Part shown: positions 9,995-19,260 of the stretch, piece after piece
Numbering within the stretch: the stretch's first letter is position 1
Layout of the letters: each line of letters starts with the position of its first letter
Origin: AP-15 sp963845735
GTDB taxonomy: Bacteria > Pseudomonadota > Alphaproteobacteria > ATCC43930 > CGMCC-115725
Direction: 5' to 3'
DNA: 64,000 nucleotides
NCBI GenBank assembly: GCA_963845735.1
Contig: CAWJTR010000009.1
Span: forward strand, 248,001 to 312,000
Made by a program: the position numbers and the translations under genes
Notes under the pieces: model-generated
The model's input: the letters and a program-made list of their open reading frames with translations, nothing else
Databases searched by the model: none
What the model was told of the DNA's origin: nothing

Positions 9995-12371
9995 TGGGAA
10001 GGAGCCGCAGCCTCGATCGCCATCGGCTCCCCCCCTATTCGACCTCGTGGCAGCGACTCGCCTACGCGCTGCTTGGCTGTTTTGCCCTGGCGGTCGCGGC
10101 AGTTCCGGCCGCCGCCCAACTCGCGGTGACGCGTGGCGCAAAGCAGAATCCGAATGCCCCGATCGCTGTCCGCGCCGACGAGATCGAGTACAACCAGGAT
10201 CTCGCGCTGACGATTGCCCGCGGGCACGTCGAAATCTCGCAAAACGGCGAGGTACTGCTCGCCGATACGGTCACCTACAACCAGCGCACCGACACCATTA
10301 CGGCATCGGGCAATGTCAGCCTTTCCGAGCCCACCGGCGAGATCGTGTTTGCCGACTACATGGAGCTGCGCAATGCGATGAACGAGGGGTTCGCCAAGGA
10401 TGTGCGCATGCTGCTCGCGGATCACTCCAGGCTCGCGGGCAACACCGTGCGCCGCACCAACGGCAACCGCACCGAGCTGCGGCGCGCGGTCTACTCGCCT
10501 TGCGACTTGTGCAAGAGCGATCCGAGCGCGCCGCCTGCATGGCAACTGCAGGCCCGCGAGATCGATCACGACAAAGAGCTCAAGCTGGTTGAATTCCGCG
10601 ACGTCTCTATGGAAATCGACGGCTGGCCGGTCTTTTACAGCCCGTACATGTCGACTCCCGACCCTACGGTCAAGCGCGCGACCGGGTTTCTGCCACCGTA
10701 TTTCGGCGGCTCGAGCACCGTCGGGGCGCAGATAACGGTCCCTTATTTCATAGTGCTCGGGCCGGACAAGGATCTGACCCTGGCGCCGCGCATTACCACC
10801 AAGGCGGGCCCGCTGCTGGCGGGCGAGTACGAACAGCGTTTTGGCGACGGCTTTCTCGATGCTACCGGCAGCATCAACCGCAGCAATCCGAACGGAAGCG
10901 AGGGCCCCGGGGACGACGAGATTCGCGGCCACATCAACGAGCACAGCGTGTTCGATCTCGACGACACCTGGCGTACCGGCCTCGACGTGCAGCGCGTCTC
11001 CGATCAGAGCTATTTGCTGGAATTCGGCTTTGGCAACCCGCTGTTGAACGCCGAAATCAGCCGCGCCTACCTCGAAGGGTTCGACGCGCACGGCTCGACC
11101 GATGTCGACGCCTATGCATTTCAGCCGCTGCTGCCCGGCCTCGGAACCTCGACCCAGCCGATTGTGCTCCCGGTCATCAACCGCAACTGGCAAAGCGATC
11201 CCGACCAACTCGGCGGCCGGTGGAATCTGAACGCCAATCTTCTCGACATTGTCCGCGACGTCGGCACGCAAACAAGGCGCATATCGCTCGGCCCGGAATG
11301 GGAACGCACTTTCCGCGACGGCATCGGCGGGCAATATCAGTTCTCCGCCAGCGTCCGCGGCGACGGCTATTGGGTCAACGATCTGAGCCCGCAGTCGAAC
11401 CCGGACCTGCCCTCCGCCTTCTTCCCGATAAATGGTGTACCGGCCACCGAGCCGACCAACCCGAATTTTCTGACCGGTCGCGTCTTCCCGCAGGTCGGGC
11501 TCAAATGGAGCTACCCGCTGATCCACCCGGGCCAAACGCTGACGCCATTGGTCGAGCCGATCGTCGGCATTTACGCCGGCCCCGATGGCGGCAACCAGCG
11601 CAGGATCCCGAACGAGGACAGCCTCTCCTTCGACTATGACGATTCGCTGTTGTTTCGCCCGGACCGTCTAGCCGGCTACGATCTCCTCGATACCGGCCAG
11701 CGGGTCGATTACGGCCTAAAACTCGGCCTCTACGACAATACCGGGGGCAACTACCGAGTACTGATCGGGCAGAGCTACCGGGCGGAGACCAATCCTTTTC
11801 TGCCGCCGGGCTCGGGCGCCGAAACGCGGCTTTCCGATGTTGTCGGGCGAGTCGTGCTGTCGCCCAGCTCCTATCTCGACCTGATCTATCGCTTCCGCCT
11901 CAGCGGCACCGACTTGAGCTACCGCGAACAACAGGCCACGATCAGCACCGGGCCGACGAACCTCAAGGTCGGCGTCACTTACATCCTGGTGCCCGCGCAG
12001 GTCGCCGAGCGACGTGGTAACCGAACCCGACCACCGGCACAACCGTCCTCTACGGTAAACAGGAGCAGCTTTCGCTGTCGGCCACGGCAAAGATGACACG
12101 CTATTGGTCGCTCCAGGGAAGCGAGACGGTGAATCTGACCAGCAGTTCAAACCTGGTCAACGGGGTGGTGACGCCACAGGCGAGCAGCAACAGCCTCTAT
12201 GCTTCGATGTCTGCGATTTATCAGGACGAGTGTATGGCCTTCGTCGGCTCGTTGACCCAATCGGGGATACGCAACGGCGCCGTCACCCCGGGGATCAGCG
12301 TGCTTTTCAGCGTGGTATTCAAGAATCTCGGCGAGGTCGGCGGCAACGTCGCGACGCTCGGCGGCGGGTAG
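9994..12371 (+). CDS. lptD: LPS-assembly outer-membrane protein LptD (one frameshift)
   Basis: About 792 residues. After a cytoplasmic/signal segment (hydrophobic core near residues 25-40, ending VPAAAQ) comes an LptA-like OstA domain (IAVRADEIEYNQDLALTIARG, residues about 53-160), then SPCDLCKSD near residue 170 (a CxxC typical of this family) and a long beta-barrel. It inserts LPS into the outer leaflet together with LptE. The frame breaks near 12015-12025: beyond VAERRGN the coding continues one frame over as PNPTTGTTVLYGKQEQLSLS and ends at the tag at 12369. One base appears to be missing there. The ATG at 9994 is coupled to the lptG stop. Confidence 0.9.
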
Positions 12372-12491
12372 TCGCAAAATATGGATTTGCGGCGACCCCG
12401 GATCCGCCGGCGGCCGTTCGCGCTGGCGACAAAACCTTCCGGAAAGTGTAGGGTGCGGTGTTCGTCAGGGGGCACGGAGCTGGGCTGATCC

Positions 12492-13803
12492 ATGAAGGGA
12501 ATCCGTTGGTTTTGCGTTCTTATGATCGTTCTCTGCGGGGTTTCGCGGGCGCAGACGACGGCGGCTGCGGCCTCGCCGCGGGGGCCGGCAGCGCCAGCGC
12601 CCGGAGCGTCATATCCCGAAATCCGAATCGCTGCGGTCGTCAATGACGACGTGATCTCGGTTAGCGATCTCGCTTCGCGCATCAGGATGGTCATGCTGTC
12701 CACCAGCATTCCGGATACGCCGCAAGCGCGCCAGCGCCTTGCCGCCCAGGTTTTACGGCAGCTGATAGACGAAAAGCTGCAAATTCAGGAGGCGAAGCGC
12801 AAGAACATCACCGCGACCGACGCTGAGATCAAAAAGGCGATCGCCACGATCGAGCAGCAAAACAACATGAAACCCGGTCAGATCGACGAGATCCTCAAGG
12901 CGAACGGCATCGAACATAGCGCGATGGTCCAGCAAGTGACGGCGTCGATCGTGTGGGCAAAGCTGATTCGCCAGATGGCTGCTGACACCGACCCGGTCTC
13001 CGACGAAGAGGTCGATGACACGCTAAAGCGGCTAAAGCAAAACGAAAATGATCCCCAAAGCCGTGTCGCCGAGATCTTCCTCGCGGTCGACAACCCGCAG
13101 CAGGACGCCGAGGTGCTCGCGCTGGCCAATCGACTGATCGACGAGATGAAGCAAGGCGCGCGGTTTTCCGCGGTTGCCCAGCAATTCTCGCAATCCGCTA
13201 CCGCGGCCGTTGGCGGCGACATCGGCTGGATTCAGCCTGACGAGCTCAGCCCTCCGCTAGCGAAGGCGGTGGGACCGATGCGTCCTGGCGAGCTGTCTCC
13301 GCCGATCCGGACCCCGGCCGGCTATTATATTTTGCTCGTTCTCGACCGGCGCGATGGCCGCGTGGTCAGCGCGGACGATACGGTGCTGCACATCGTGCAA
13401 GTGGTCTTCCCGCTGCCCCCGCAGCCGAGCGAGGAAGCCCGCCGCGCCGCGCTCGCCGAAGCGGCGGCGGCAAGGACGGACGCGAAAAACTGCGAGGATA
13501 TGCTGCGGATCGGCAAGGCGAAGGCGCCCAAATTCTCGAGCGAGGGCGATCTGCGGGCGAGCCAGATCTCCCCGACGATGCGCAGCGTCGTGCTCGGTCT
13601 CGGGATCGGACAGCCATCGGAGCCGATTGTCCAAAAAAACGGGATCGGCGTGATCATGGTGTGCAAAAAGAACGGAGCCGAAACCGACCGTCACTACGCG
13701 CGACGAGGTCTTCGAATCCTTGATGCGCGAGCGCGTTGACACGTTGGCCCGCCGTTACATGCGAGACCTGCGGCGCTCCGCCTATGTCGATGTCCGGGTT
13801 TGA
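12492..13803 (+). CDS. surA: Periplasmic chaperone / peptidyl-prolyl isomerase SurA (frameshift near 3' end)
   Basis: About 437 residues. A signal peptide (MKGIRWFCVLMIVLCGVSRAQ) is followed by a SurA N-terminal domain (IAAVVNDDVISVSDLASR onward) and PPIC parvulin repeats. The first (about residues 190-290) contains FSAVAQQFSQS and GGDIGWIQPDEL; a second, degenerate copy follows. SurA escorts outer-membrane proteins such as LptD, its upstream neighbour. The frame breaks near 13686-13692; the correct end continues TRDEVFESLMRERVDTLARR and closes with VDVRV and the stop at 13801. pdxA begins 5 bases later. Confidence 0.9.
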
Positions 13804-13808
13804 CCGCC

Positions 13809-14810
13809 ATGCCGTTGCCGATCGCCGTGACCATGGGCGAGCCCGCCGGGATCGGCGGCGAGATAGCGCTCAAGGCCTGGCTCGGCCGCAGCCAAGGGGT
13901 CCCGGCCTTTTACCTGATCGACAACCCCGATCGCGTCGCGTCCTTGGCGGCGGCGCTCGGCTGGCCGGTGCCGGTCCAGCCAATCACAACGCCCGCTCAG
14001 GCGCCCGAAATCTTCGCCGAAGCGCTGCCTGTCGCCCCGATCGGCACAGCACTGCGCGGGCGGGCGGGCCACCCCGACCCGGCTGATGGGCCTGCGATCA
14101 TCGGCGCGATCGAAGCCGCCGTCGCCGATGTTCGCGCGTGCCGCGCCGCTGCCCTCGTCACCAACCCGATCCACAAGGACAGCCTTTATCGCGCCGGCTT
14201 TCGTCATCCCGGCCATACCGAATACCTGGCCGAACTCGCCGGTGAGGGAGCGACGCCGGTTATGATGCTAGTCTGCCCTGAGCTGCGGGTCGTCCCGGTC
14301 ACGATCCATCTGGCTCTGCGGCGGGCGGTCGAAAGCTTGACCGCAGCGGCGATCGTCGAAGCCGGCCGGGTGACCGCGGCGGCGTTGCGGCAGGATTTCG
14401 GCGTCGCCGCGCCGGTGCTCGCTGTCGCCGGTCTCAACCCCCATGCGGGCGAGGCGGGCGGTCTGGGCCATGAGGAGATCGAGATCATCGCCCCGGCCAT
14501 CGCCGCGCTGCGCGCCGCCGGGATCGACGCGCGCGGCCCGCTGGCGGCCGACACGATGTTCCACGCCGAAGCGCGCCGGTCTTATGACGCCGCTCTATGC
14601 ATGTATCACGACCAGGCCTTGATCCCAATCAAGACCATCGACTTCGACGGCGGCGTCAACGTGACCTTGGGGCTGCCGTTTGTGCGCACCTCGCCGGACC
14701 ACGGCACCGCATTCGCGATCGCCGGGCGCGGCGTCGCCCGCGCCGGCAGCCTGATCGCCGCGCTGCGGCTGGCGGCCGAGATGGCGGCGAAGCGGATGGC
14801 CCTGGCCTGA
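13809..14810 (+). CDS. pdxA: 4-hydroxythreonine-4-phosphate dehydrogenase
   Basis: 333 residues. NAD-dependent dehydrogenase of pyridoxal phosphate biosynthesis. Metal-binding histidines lie in RHPGHTEYLAEL (near residue 138), in AADTMFHAEARRSYDA and in CMYHDQALIPIK; the substrate segment TSPDHGTAFAIAG is intact. The N-terminus LPIAVTMGEPAGIGGEIALKA is typical, and the ATG at 13809 was preferred over a TTG at 13800 that overlaps the surA stop. The surA-pdxA-rsmA order is classic in proteobacteria. Confidence 0.95.
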   Translation: MPLPIAVTMGEPAGIGGEIALKAWLGRSQGVPAFYLIDNPDRVASLAAALGWPVPVQPITTPAQAPEIFAEALPVAPIGTALRGRAGHPDPADGPAIIGAIEAAVADVRACRAAALVTNPIHKDSLYRAGFRHPGHTEYLAELAGEGATPVMMLVCPELRVVPVTIHLALRRAVESLTAAAIVEAGRVTAAALRQDFGVAAPVLAVAGLNPHAGEAGGLGHEEIEIIAPAIAALRAAGIDARGPLAADTMFHAEARRSYDAALCMYHDQALIPIKTIDFDGGVNVTLGLPFVRTSPDHGTAFAIAGRGVARAGSLIAALRLAAEMAAKRMALA

Positions 14811-14842
14811 GGCCCGCGTCTGAGCCCGCTCTCCGGGCCGCC

Positions 14843-15667
14843 TCGGTTGCGCTGCCGCCGCTGCGCGAGGTCATCGCCCGACACGCCATCGCGGCGCAGC
14901 GCCGGTACGGGCAGAATTTTCTCCTCGACCTCAACCTGACGGGCAGGATCGCCCGCGCCGCCGGGCCGCTCGACCGGGCCACGGTCATCGAGATCGGCGC
15001 CGGTCCCGGCGGCCTGACCCGCGCGCTGCTCGCCGAAGGCGCGCGCCGCGTCGTTGCAATCGAGCGCGACCCGCGCTGCCTCGCCGCCCTCGCCGAGCTG
15101 GCGGCGGCATATCCAGGGCGCCTCGACCTCGTCGCTGGGGACGCACTGGCGATCGACCCGGCGGCGCTCGCCGCAGCGCCGCGCAAGATCGTCGCCAACC
15201 TGCCCTACAACATCGCCACCGCGCTGCTGCTCGCCTGGCTTGGCCAAATCCGCGCTTTCGACAGCCTGACCTTGATGTTTCAGCGCGAGGTGGCGTTGCG
15301 GCTGACAGCGGCGCCGTGCACCAAAGCTTATGGGCGGCTCTCGGTCTTGACCCAATGGCTCGCCGAGCCGCGCATTCTGTTCGACGTGCCGGCCCGCGCC
15401 TTCACTCCGCCGCCCAAGGTGATTTCGAGCCTGGTCGGCATCATCCCGCGCGCCGCCCCGCTGGCCCTGGCGGTAAAGCCCGCGCTCGAACGCGTCACCG
15501 CCGCCGCCTTCGGCCAGCGCCGCAAGATGCTGCGCTCTAGCCTCAAAGTGCTCGGCGTCCCGGTCATCCCCTTGCTCGACCGCGCCGGCGTCCCGCCGAC
15601 CGCCCGCGCCGAAGAACTCTCCATCGCCGCATTCTGCGCTCTGGCGAGGGCGATCGAAGAAGGATAG
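14843..15667 (+). CDS. rsmA: 16S rRNA (adenine1518/1519-N6)-dimethyltransferase
   Basis: About 270 residues. Dimethylates two adjacent adenines in the 3' hairpin of 16S rRNA. Motifs are RRYGQNFLLDLNLTGRI (family N-terminal signature), the SAM site VIEIGAGPGGLTRALL, the catalytic IVANLPYNIA and AFTPPPKVISSLV. The coding signal starts at about LPPLREVIARH, which is where family members start, but no ATG, GTG or TTG lies in frame just upstream. A CTG at 14852, or a base error near CGGTTGCG (14844-14851), could explain it, so the start is uncertain. It ends upstream of a strong terminator. Confidence 0.88.
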   Translation, partial: SVALPPLREVIARHAIAAQRRYGQNFLLDLNLTGRIARAAGPLDRATVIEIGAGPGGLTRALLAEGARRVVAIERDPRCLAALAELAAAYPGRLDLVAGDALAIDPAALAAAPRKIVANLPYNIATALLLAWLGQIRAFDSLTLMFQREVALRLTAAPCTKAYGRLSVLTQWLAEPRILFDVPARAFTPPPKVISSLVGIIPRAAPLALAVKPALERVTAAAFGQRRKMLRSSLKVLGVPVIPLLDRAGVPPTARAEELSIAAFCALARAIEEG

Positions 15668-15783
15668 CCGACCCGGTCGCTTGGCCAAACGGCCTGGGCC
15701 ACTCCGGCAACCCTGTTCCACGGTTTTATCAGGTCGAGATCAAGTCCCCGCAATTCCTGCAATCACATCCGCATCACACGCAG

Positions 15784-15821
15784 AAAAAAGACCCGCCGGC
15801 GGGGCCGGACGGGCCTTTTTT
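15784..15821. terminator. Bidirectional Rho-independent terminator
   Basis: A run of six A, a GC-rich interrupted stem (CCCG...CGGG and CGG...CCG) and a run of six T form a symmetric hairpin able to stop transcription in both directions. It lies 116 bases after rsmA on the plus strand and 16 bases after the end of the small exported-protein gene on the minus strand. It marks the boundary of the lptF-rsmA operon. Confidence 0.85.
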
Positions 15822-15837
15822 GCAAGCGATCGAGGGT

Positions 15838-16111
15838 TTAGTTCGGCGCGGGGGCGAAATGGGGTGCCGTGTATGGATGCCGCGCCGGATCGTTATCGGA
15901 TGGCACCGCCGTGTAGTGTTCCTGTTGCGTTGCGGTTTCGTTACCGGGACTGGGGGTGATTTTGGCAGACGAAACCGGAGGCATCGTCGCGGTCGTTGCC
16001 GTCTCGGAGCTGGTCGGCGGCAAGGCCGAGACCGACTGTGCATATAGCGGTCGCAGTGACGGCCGCCACCAACCCTGCGGCCAAAGCCGTCGATTTAAGC
16101 AAACTGTGCAT
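15838..16111 (-). CDS. Small exported protein, Ser/Thr/Pro-rich (probable frameshift)
   Basis: The ATG at 16111 is preceded by GGGAGAA at good spacing. The first ~30 residues are a clear signal peptide (MHSLLKSTALAAGLVAAVTA...). In the start frame the product stops at 15941 (56 residues). If the frame shifts near 16020-16030, it continues as a Ser/Thr/Pro-rich tail ending HFAPAPN at 15838, immediately before the terminator at 15784-15821. I favour the shifted version because it fits the terminator and other indels in the window. No family recognised; it is probably periplasmic or secreted. Confidence 0.4.
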
Positions 16112-16289
16112 GCTGAATTCTCCCGTCTCACATCGAATCCACGTGGCTAAGTACTTCAGCACGGTCCCACAATGAACTCAAATGATAATTGTGCATCGCA
16201 CACATGCGCAACGTTCATATAGAATCGTGAGGTCCGGGGCGGTTCGGGGTCAGCATGTGTCGGTGGCACCTTCGGCCGTTCAAGGCGAA

Positions 16290-16311
16290 AGCGGCGCCCG
16301 AAGGCGCCGCT
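16290..16311 (-). terminator. Perfect hairpin downstream of the PEP-CTERM gene
   Basis: Nine-base perfect stem (AGCGGCGCC / GGCGCCGCT) with a 4-base loop. On the minus strand it follows the PEP-CTERM gene by 17 bases and is followed by only a short T run (GCTTTCG), so it is a plausible but weak intrinsic terminator. Confidence 0.55.
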
Positions 16312-16327
16312 GTTCCATCGCGCTGGA

Positions 16328-16988
16328 TCAGGCGGCCCTGCGGCGCCGGATCGCAGCGAGCCCGACCAATCCGACACCGAGCAATGAAAGGGTTATCGGC
16401 TCCGGGACGGGATCCGCGGGAGGGGCAATACCCAGGAAGCCGAAGATGAGGTCGTTGTAGTCGAAGTCACTATTTTGATTGGCCAGCAAATCCTCCATGC
16501 CGGCAAAGGTCCAGTCGCCGATCGGCGCGATCCCGGTCATCACGCCATAAGCCGCGCCTAGGTCGGCCTGGGTCAAGTACGTACGAGGTGGATCGGTCTG
16601 GAAATCGGCGTAGGTCGATTGAACGGCGACGTGCTGTGTCACCGTCACTTGCGGCGACGCCAGCCTGAAAGCTATCGCCGGTCGTTTGGTTCGTGAATAC
16701 AAAATCGAGAACCTGGCCAACCGTAAGGCCGGTTAGTGTCGCCTCGGTGCCAAGCGTATCCTGATTGCTGATCAGCAAACTCACGCCATTGAGGAGTAGA
16801 TCCACATCGGCGGCGCTCTTGTAGGCGAAGACAATGTCGACCGTTGGCCCATCCGCGGTAATCGAGCAGGTCGTGCCGGCACCCGGATCCGGCGCGTTGA
16901 TGGGTGTGCTGGACACGCACGTAGCCTGGGCCTGGCCACCGGCGCCGAGGGCGATAAGGGCCGCCGCGGCGAGCAGGAGCTTTTTCAT
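16328..16988 (-). CDS. PEP-CTERM sorting-domain protein with DUF4114-like region (one frameshift)
   Basis: About 219 residues. The signal peptide MKKLLLAAAALIALGAGGQA leads into a small beta-rich domain containing two cysteines, then WTFAGMEDLLANQNSDFDYNDLIFGF, which resembles the acidic DUF4114 motif. It ends with VPEPITLSLLGVGLVGLAAIRRRR: a PEP box, a hydrophobic helix and an Arg cluster, which is the tripartite signal read by exosortase. Such proteins are usually exported and tied to extracellular polysaccharide. The frame breaks near 16668 (FTNQTTGDSF then RLASPQVTVTQ). No exosortase gene is in this window. Confidence 0.75.
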
Positions 16989-17508
16989 CACATCCGTCCA
17001 CAGAACCTGAAAATTCCAACTGCGACCCTCTGAGCAATTTCCATGCCGCCGAAAAATCATGAGTAATTTCAATGCTATGGGATCTCTCTCACGGTGGCGA
17101 TGAGCCGATGATGTAAAATTTTCCGACTGCCCAATTTCGCTGTCTGATCCAAAAGTGCCAATCAATTCAACCAGATATGTTTCAATTTCCCGAATTGTCC
17201 ACGAAAGATTGAGTAAAAACTTCCGACATACGTAAGCCGAGAATACATCCTTGGATCAGGGCTGCCGGCCCCCTTTGTCGCAAGGCCTACGGCATTAAGA
17301 TAACGGGGTGAGGCGGCAACCGCCCGATCAACCACCGCCGCGACGGGCCGGTCCGCCCGCGGTGCGCCGGAGCCGCGTCAGTTCCGTCCGATCGGCGGTT
17401 GCGCAGGCCGTCGATGAACGCGACGGGGCCCGCCTCGAGTGCGAGAAGCTGGCGTCCGAGCGGGTTAACCGGATTGACCCTACGCTTTCGATCCGGGACT
17501 ATCGGTTG
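16989..17508. other. Intergenic region, no gene recognised
   Basis: 520 bases between the divergent PEP-CTERM and kinase genes. The left two thirds is locally AT-rich compared with the rest of the window and probably holds the promoters of both genes. An open frame runs from 17308 into the kinase but has no family resemblance and looks non-coding. No repeat or RNA gene seen. Confidence 0.4.
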
Positions 17509-18084
17509 ATGAATAAGGAAATCATAACCGTGGCCGGATCGCCCGGGTCAGGCAAATCCTCAACCGCGAAGGCAGTCGCTTCCGCGCTCGAATATCGCCA
17601 CTTTTCCTCCGGCGATCTATTCAGGCAGCTGGCGGCCGAGCGCGGCGAGTCGATTGAGGCAATGAATATTTCGGCAGAAGTGCAGCGGGATATCGATCTC
17701 AAAGTAGACAACCTGTTGCAAGAGATGTACCGCACCGAGGAGAAACTCGTCATCAATTCGCGCATGGCGTGGCGGTGGATGCCGTGTTCATTCAAGGTAT
17801 TTCTCGTGCTCGACCCTGGCAGCGCTGCGCAACGAATCTTCAATAACCTGCGGGAAGAAGGGCGGCAGAGCGAGGACGCGAAATCTGTCGAAGAAGCACG
17901 CGCTAGCATAGATCGGAGATTTGCCAGCGAGCAAAAGCGGTATCGCGCGCTATACGGAGTGAATCCAACCGATCCTTTGAATTTTGACCTCGTAATCAAT
18001 ACCAAACACAACAATCTGACGACGGTAACCGCAATAGTTCTCGCGGCATACCAGGCGTGGCGGATTAATGAAAATAGTCCGTAG
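17509..18084 (+). CDS. Cytidylate kinase-like NMP kinase
   Basis: 191 residues from the ATG at 17509 (MNKEIITVAGSPGSGKSST). The P-loop GSPGSGKS is at residues about 10-17, followed by a HFSSGDLFRQLAAERGESIEAMN segment typical of archaeal-type/short cytidylate kinases, a MAWRWMP element, and SIDRRFASEQKRYRALYGVNPTDPLNFDLVINT, which matches the C-terminal nucleotide-binding part of that group (D..N.DL.I.T). It probably phosphorylates CMP/dCMP or a related nucleotide; bacterial Cmk proteins are longer and different. GC content is lower than that of its neighbours, hinting at transfer. It stands alone. Confidence 0.7.
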   Translation: MNKEIITVAGSPGSGKSSTAKAVASALEYRHFSSGDLFRQLAAERGESIEAMNISAEVQRDIDLKVDNLLQEMYRTEEKLVINSRMAWRWMPCSFKVFLVLDPGSAAQRIFNNLREEGRQSEDAKSVEEARASIDRRFASEQKRYRALYGVNPTDPLNFDLVINTKHNNLTTVTAIVLAAYQAWRINENSP

Positions 18085-18411
18085 CGCTCATTCGCCGAGC
18101 GCAACGGCCTCGTGCGCGACGACAACAACAATCGCGACCGCGAGGATGATTACGGTCGAGGGCGCGAACGAGAGCGTGGAGCGGCGCGAGGCCGGGGCGC
18201 CGGAAGCGCGGCGGGAGCATCTGTCTCACACAGCGAGCTTGCTCGGCATGTGGCGTGAGTTTGCGCGATGGGCAGCAGGTCCGCTACCAGGCCGCACATG
18301 AGGCGGGCGCGCCGAAGGACAGATACCAAAAATCCCCCGACCAGCGCAACCGCCGACTGGTCGCGCTGCAAGGCGAATATTGGGGTTGGCTCGACACCCT
18401 GCCGCCAAGGC
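18085..18411. other. Intergenic region, no gene recognised
   Basis: 327 bases between the kinase and the barrel protein. An open frame from an ATG at 18268 runs in frame into the barrel gene, but the residues it adds are Arg-rich and lie before the signal peptide, so I treat it as untranslated. No RNA or repeat recognised. Confidence 0.35.
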
Positions 18412-19128
18412 TTGAGGCAAACTTCTGCGGACGACAGCCGGATTGCCCCAAAAAAGAGTTGGGTATTCCTCGCATTTGCCGCGGCGGTGCTGCTTGCCTG
18501 GCCGCCTTCCGGCGCGTTTGCCGGCTCGGCCGCCGCTTCCGACGGCGACAGCCCGGCGCCGCCAGCGAGCTTCTTGACTTGGCACACCGACAATTTCTTC
18601 ACCCGATGTGACGGCAATTGCACGGTTTCCGTATTCGGCGGTCCCCAGCTTCTGACACATGAATACGACATATTCATACACGCGACGCCGCCTTGGAATT
18701 GGCGCTTTGGCAACGCGTCCCTGGTCGGCGGGGCGATCTCTCGGCGGCTATTGACGCTTTGGGACTCGCTTGACGTCGAGCCCGAATTCGGCATTGCCAA
18801 GCGCTTCGGCGATATGCACACCGACGAAGCCTGGCTTGTCCTTAATTTTCGATGGACCCGCTTTCCGTGGAACCAATATTTGCGCACCTCGATCGCGGTT
18901 GCTTCCGGTCCCAGTTTTGTCGTCGATCTACCACCGAACACCCACCATAATGCAACTGTTCTAAATTATTTCTCGCCGGAGATAACCTTTGCGCTCCCAC
19001 GATATCCGCAATATGAACTGATGGTGCAACTGCATCATCGCTCAGATCCTTTCGGAGGCATCAGCAACGGGGGGAGCCCGGATCCGGGTTGGCAATTTCT
19101 GACGGTCGGACTGCGCTACCGCTTCTGA
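18412..19128 (+). CDS. Outer-membrane beta-barrel protein, possibly PagL/acyloxyacyl-hydrolase-like
   Basis: About 238 residues from a TTG start. A signal peptide (PKKSWVFLAFAAAVLLAWPPSGAFA) is followed by alternating beta strands ending in VGLRYRF, the aromatic C-terminus expected of an outer-membrane barrel. Near the end, ELMVQLHHRSDPFGGISNGG resembles the His-Ser region of lipid A 3-O-deacylases (PagL type), though the canonical HYSN is not exact. The start is uncertain: an in-frame ATG at 18268 would add 48 atypical residues. It runs convergently into the gmk remnant. Enzymatic function is a guess; barrel location is well supported. Confidence 0.6.
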   Translation: MRQTSADDSRIAPKKSWVFLAFAAAVLLAWPPSGAFAGSAAASDGDSPAPPASFLTWHTDNFFTRCDGNCTVSVFGGPQLLTHEYDIFIHATPPWNWRFGNASLVGGAISRRLLTLWDSLDVEPEFGIAKRFGDMHTDEAWLVLNFRWTRFPWNQYLRTSIAVASGPSFVVDLPPNTHHNATVLNYFSPEITFALPRYPQYELMVQLHHRSDPFGGISNGGSPDPGWQFLTVGLRYRF

Positions 19129-19156
19129 ACCCGGCTGACAGCGGCGCGCGCGGATA

Positions 19157-19260
19157 AGGATCTTCCGCGACGAGCCGTCGCGTGATCGTCGTCTTACCCG
19201 CGCCGGAGGGCGACGAGAGCCGAGCAGCAGTCCCGCCGCCGGATCGGTGGGCGCGCTCAT
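19157..19260 (-). pseudogene. gmk: Guanylate kinase remnant (first ~35 codons only)
   Basis: The ATG at 19260 overlaps the yicC stop (ATGA), the normal yicC-gmk coupling. The encoded start MSAPTDPAAGLLL is followed, after a one-base frame change near 19225, by SSPSGAGKTTITRRLVAEDP, the Gmk P-loop and its flank. Similarity stops abruptly at 19157, where about 170 further codons (GMP-binding and lid regions) should follow. Instead the convergent barrel gene ends at 19128. Since GMP kinase is normally essential, either another copy exists or the join is an assembly or rearrangement junction. Confidence 0.75.

Noticed and set aside
9727..11535. 602-residue minus-strand open frame
   Set aside because: Antisense to lptG and lptD with Arg/Ala-rich, domain-free sequence.
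17308..17508. N-terminal extension of the CMP-kinase-like gene
   Set aside because: The extra 67 residues are Arg/Pro-rich and the family starts at MNKEIITVAGSPGSG.
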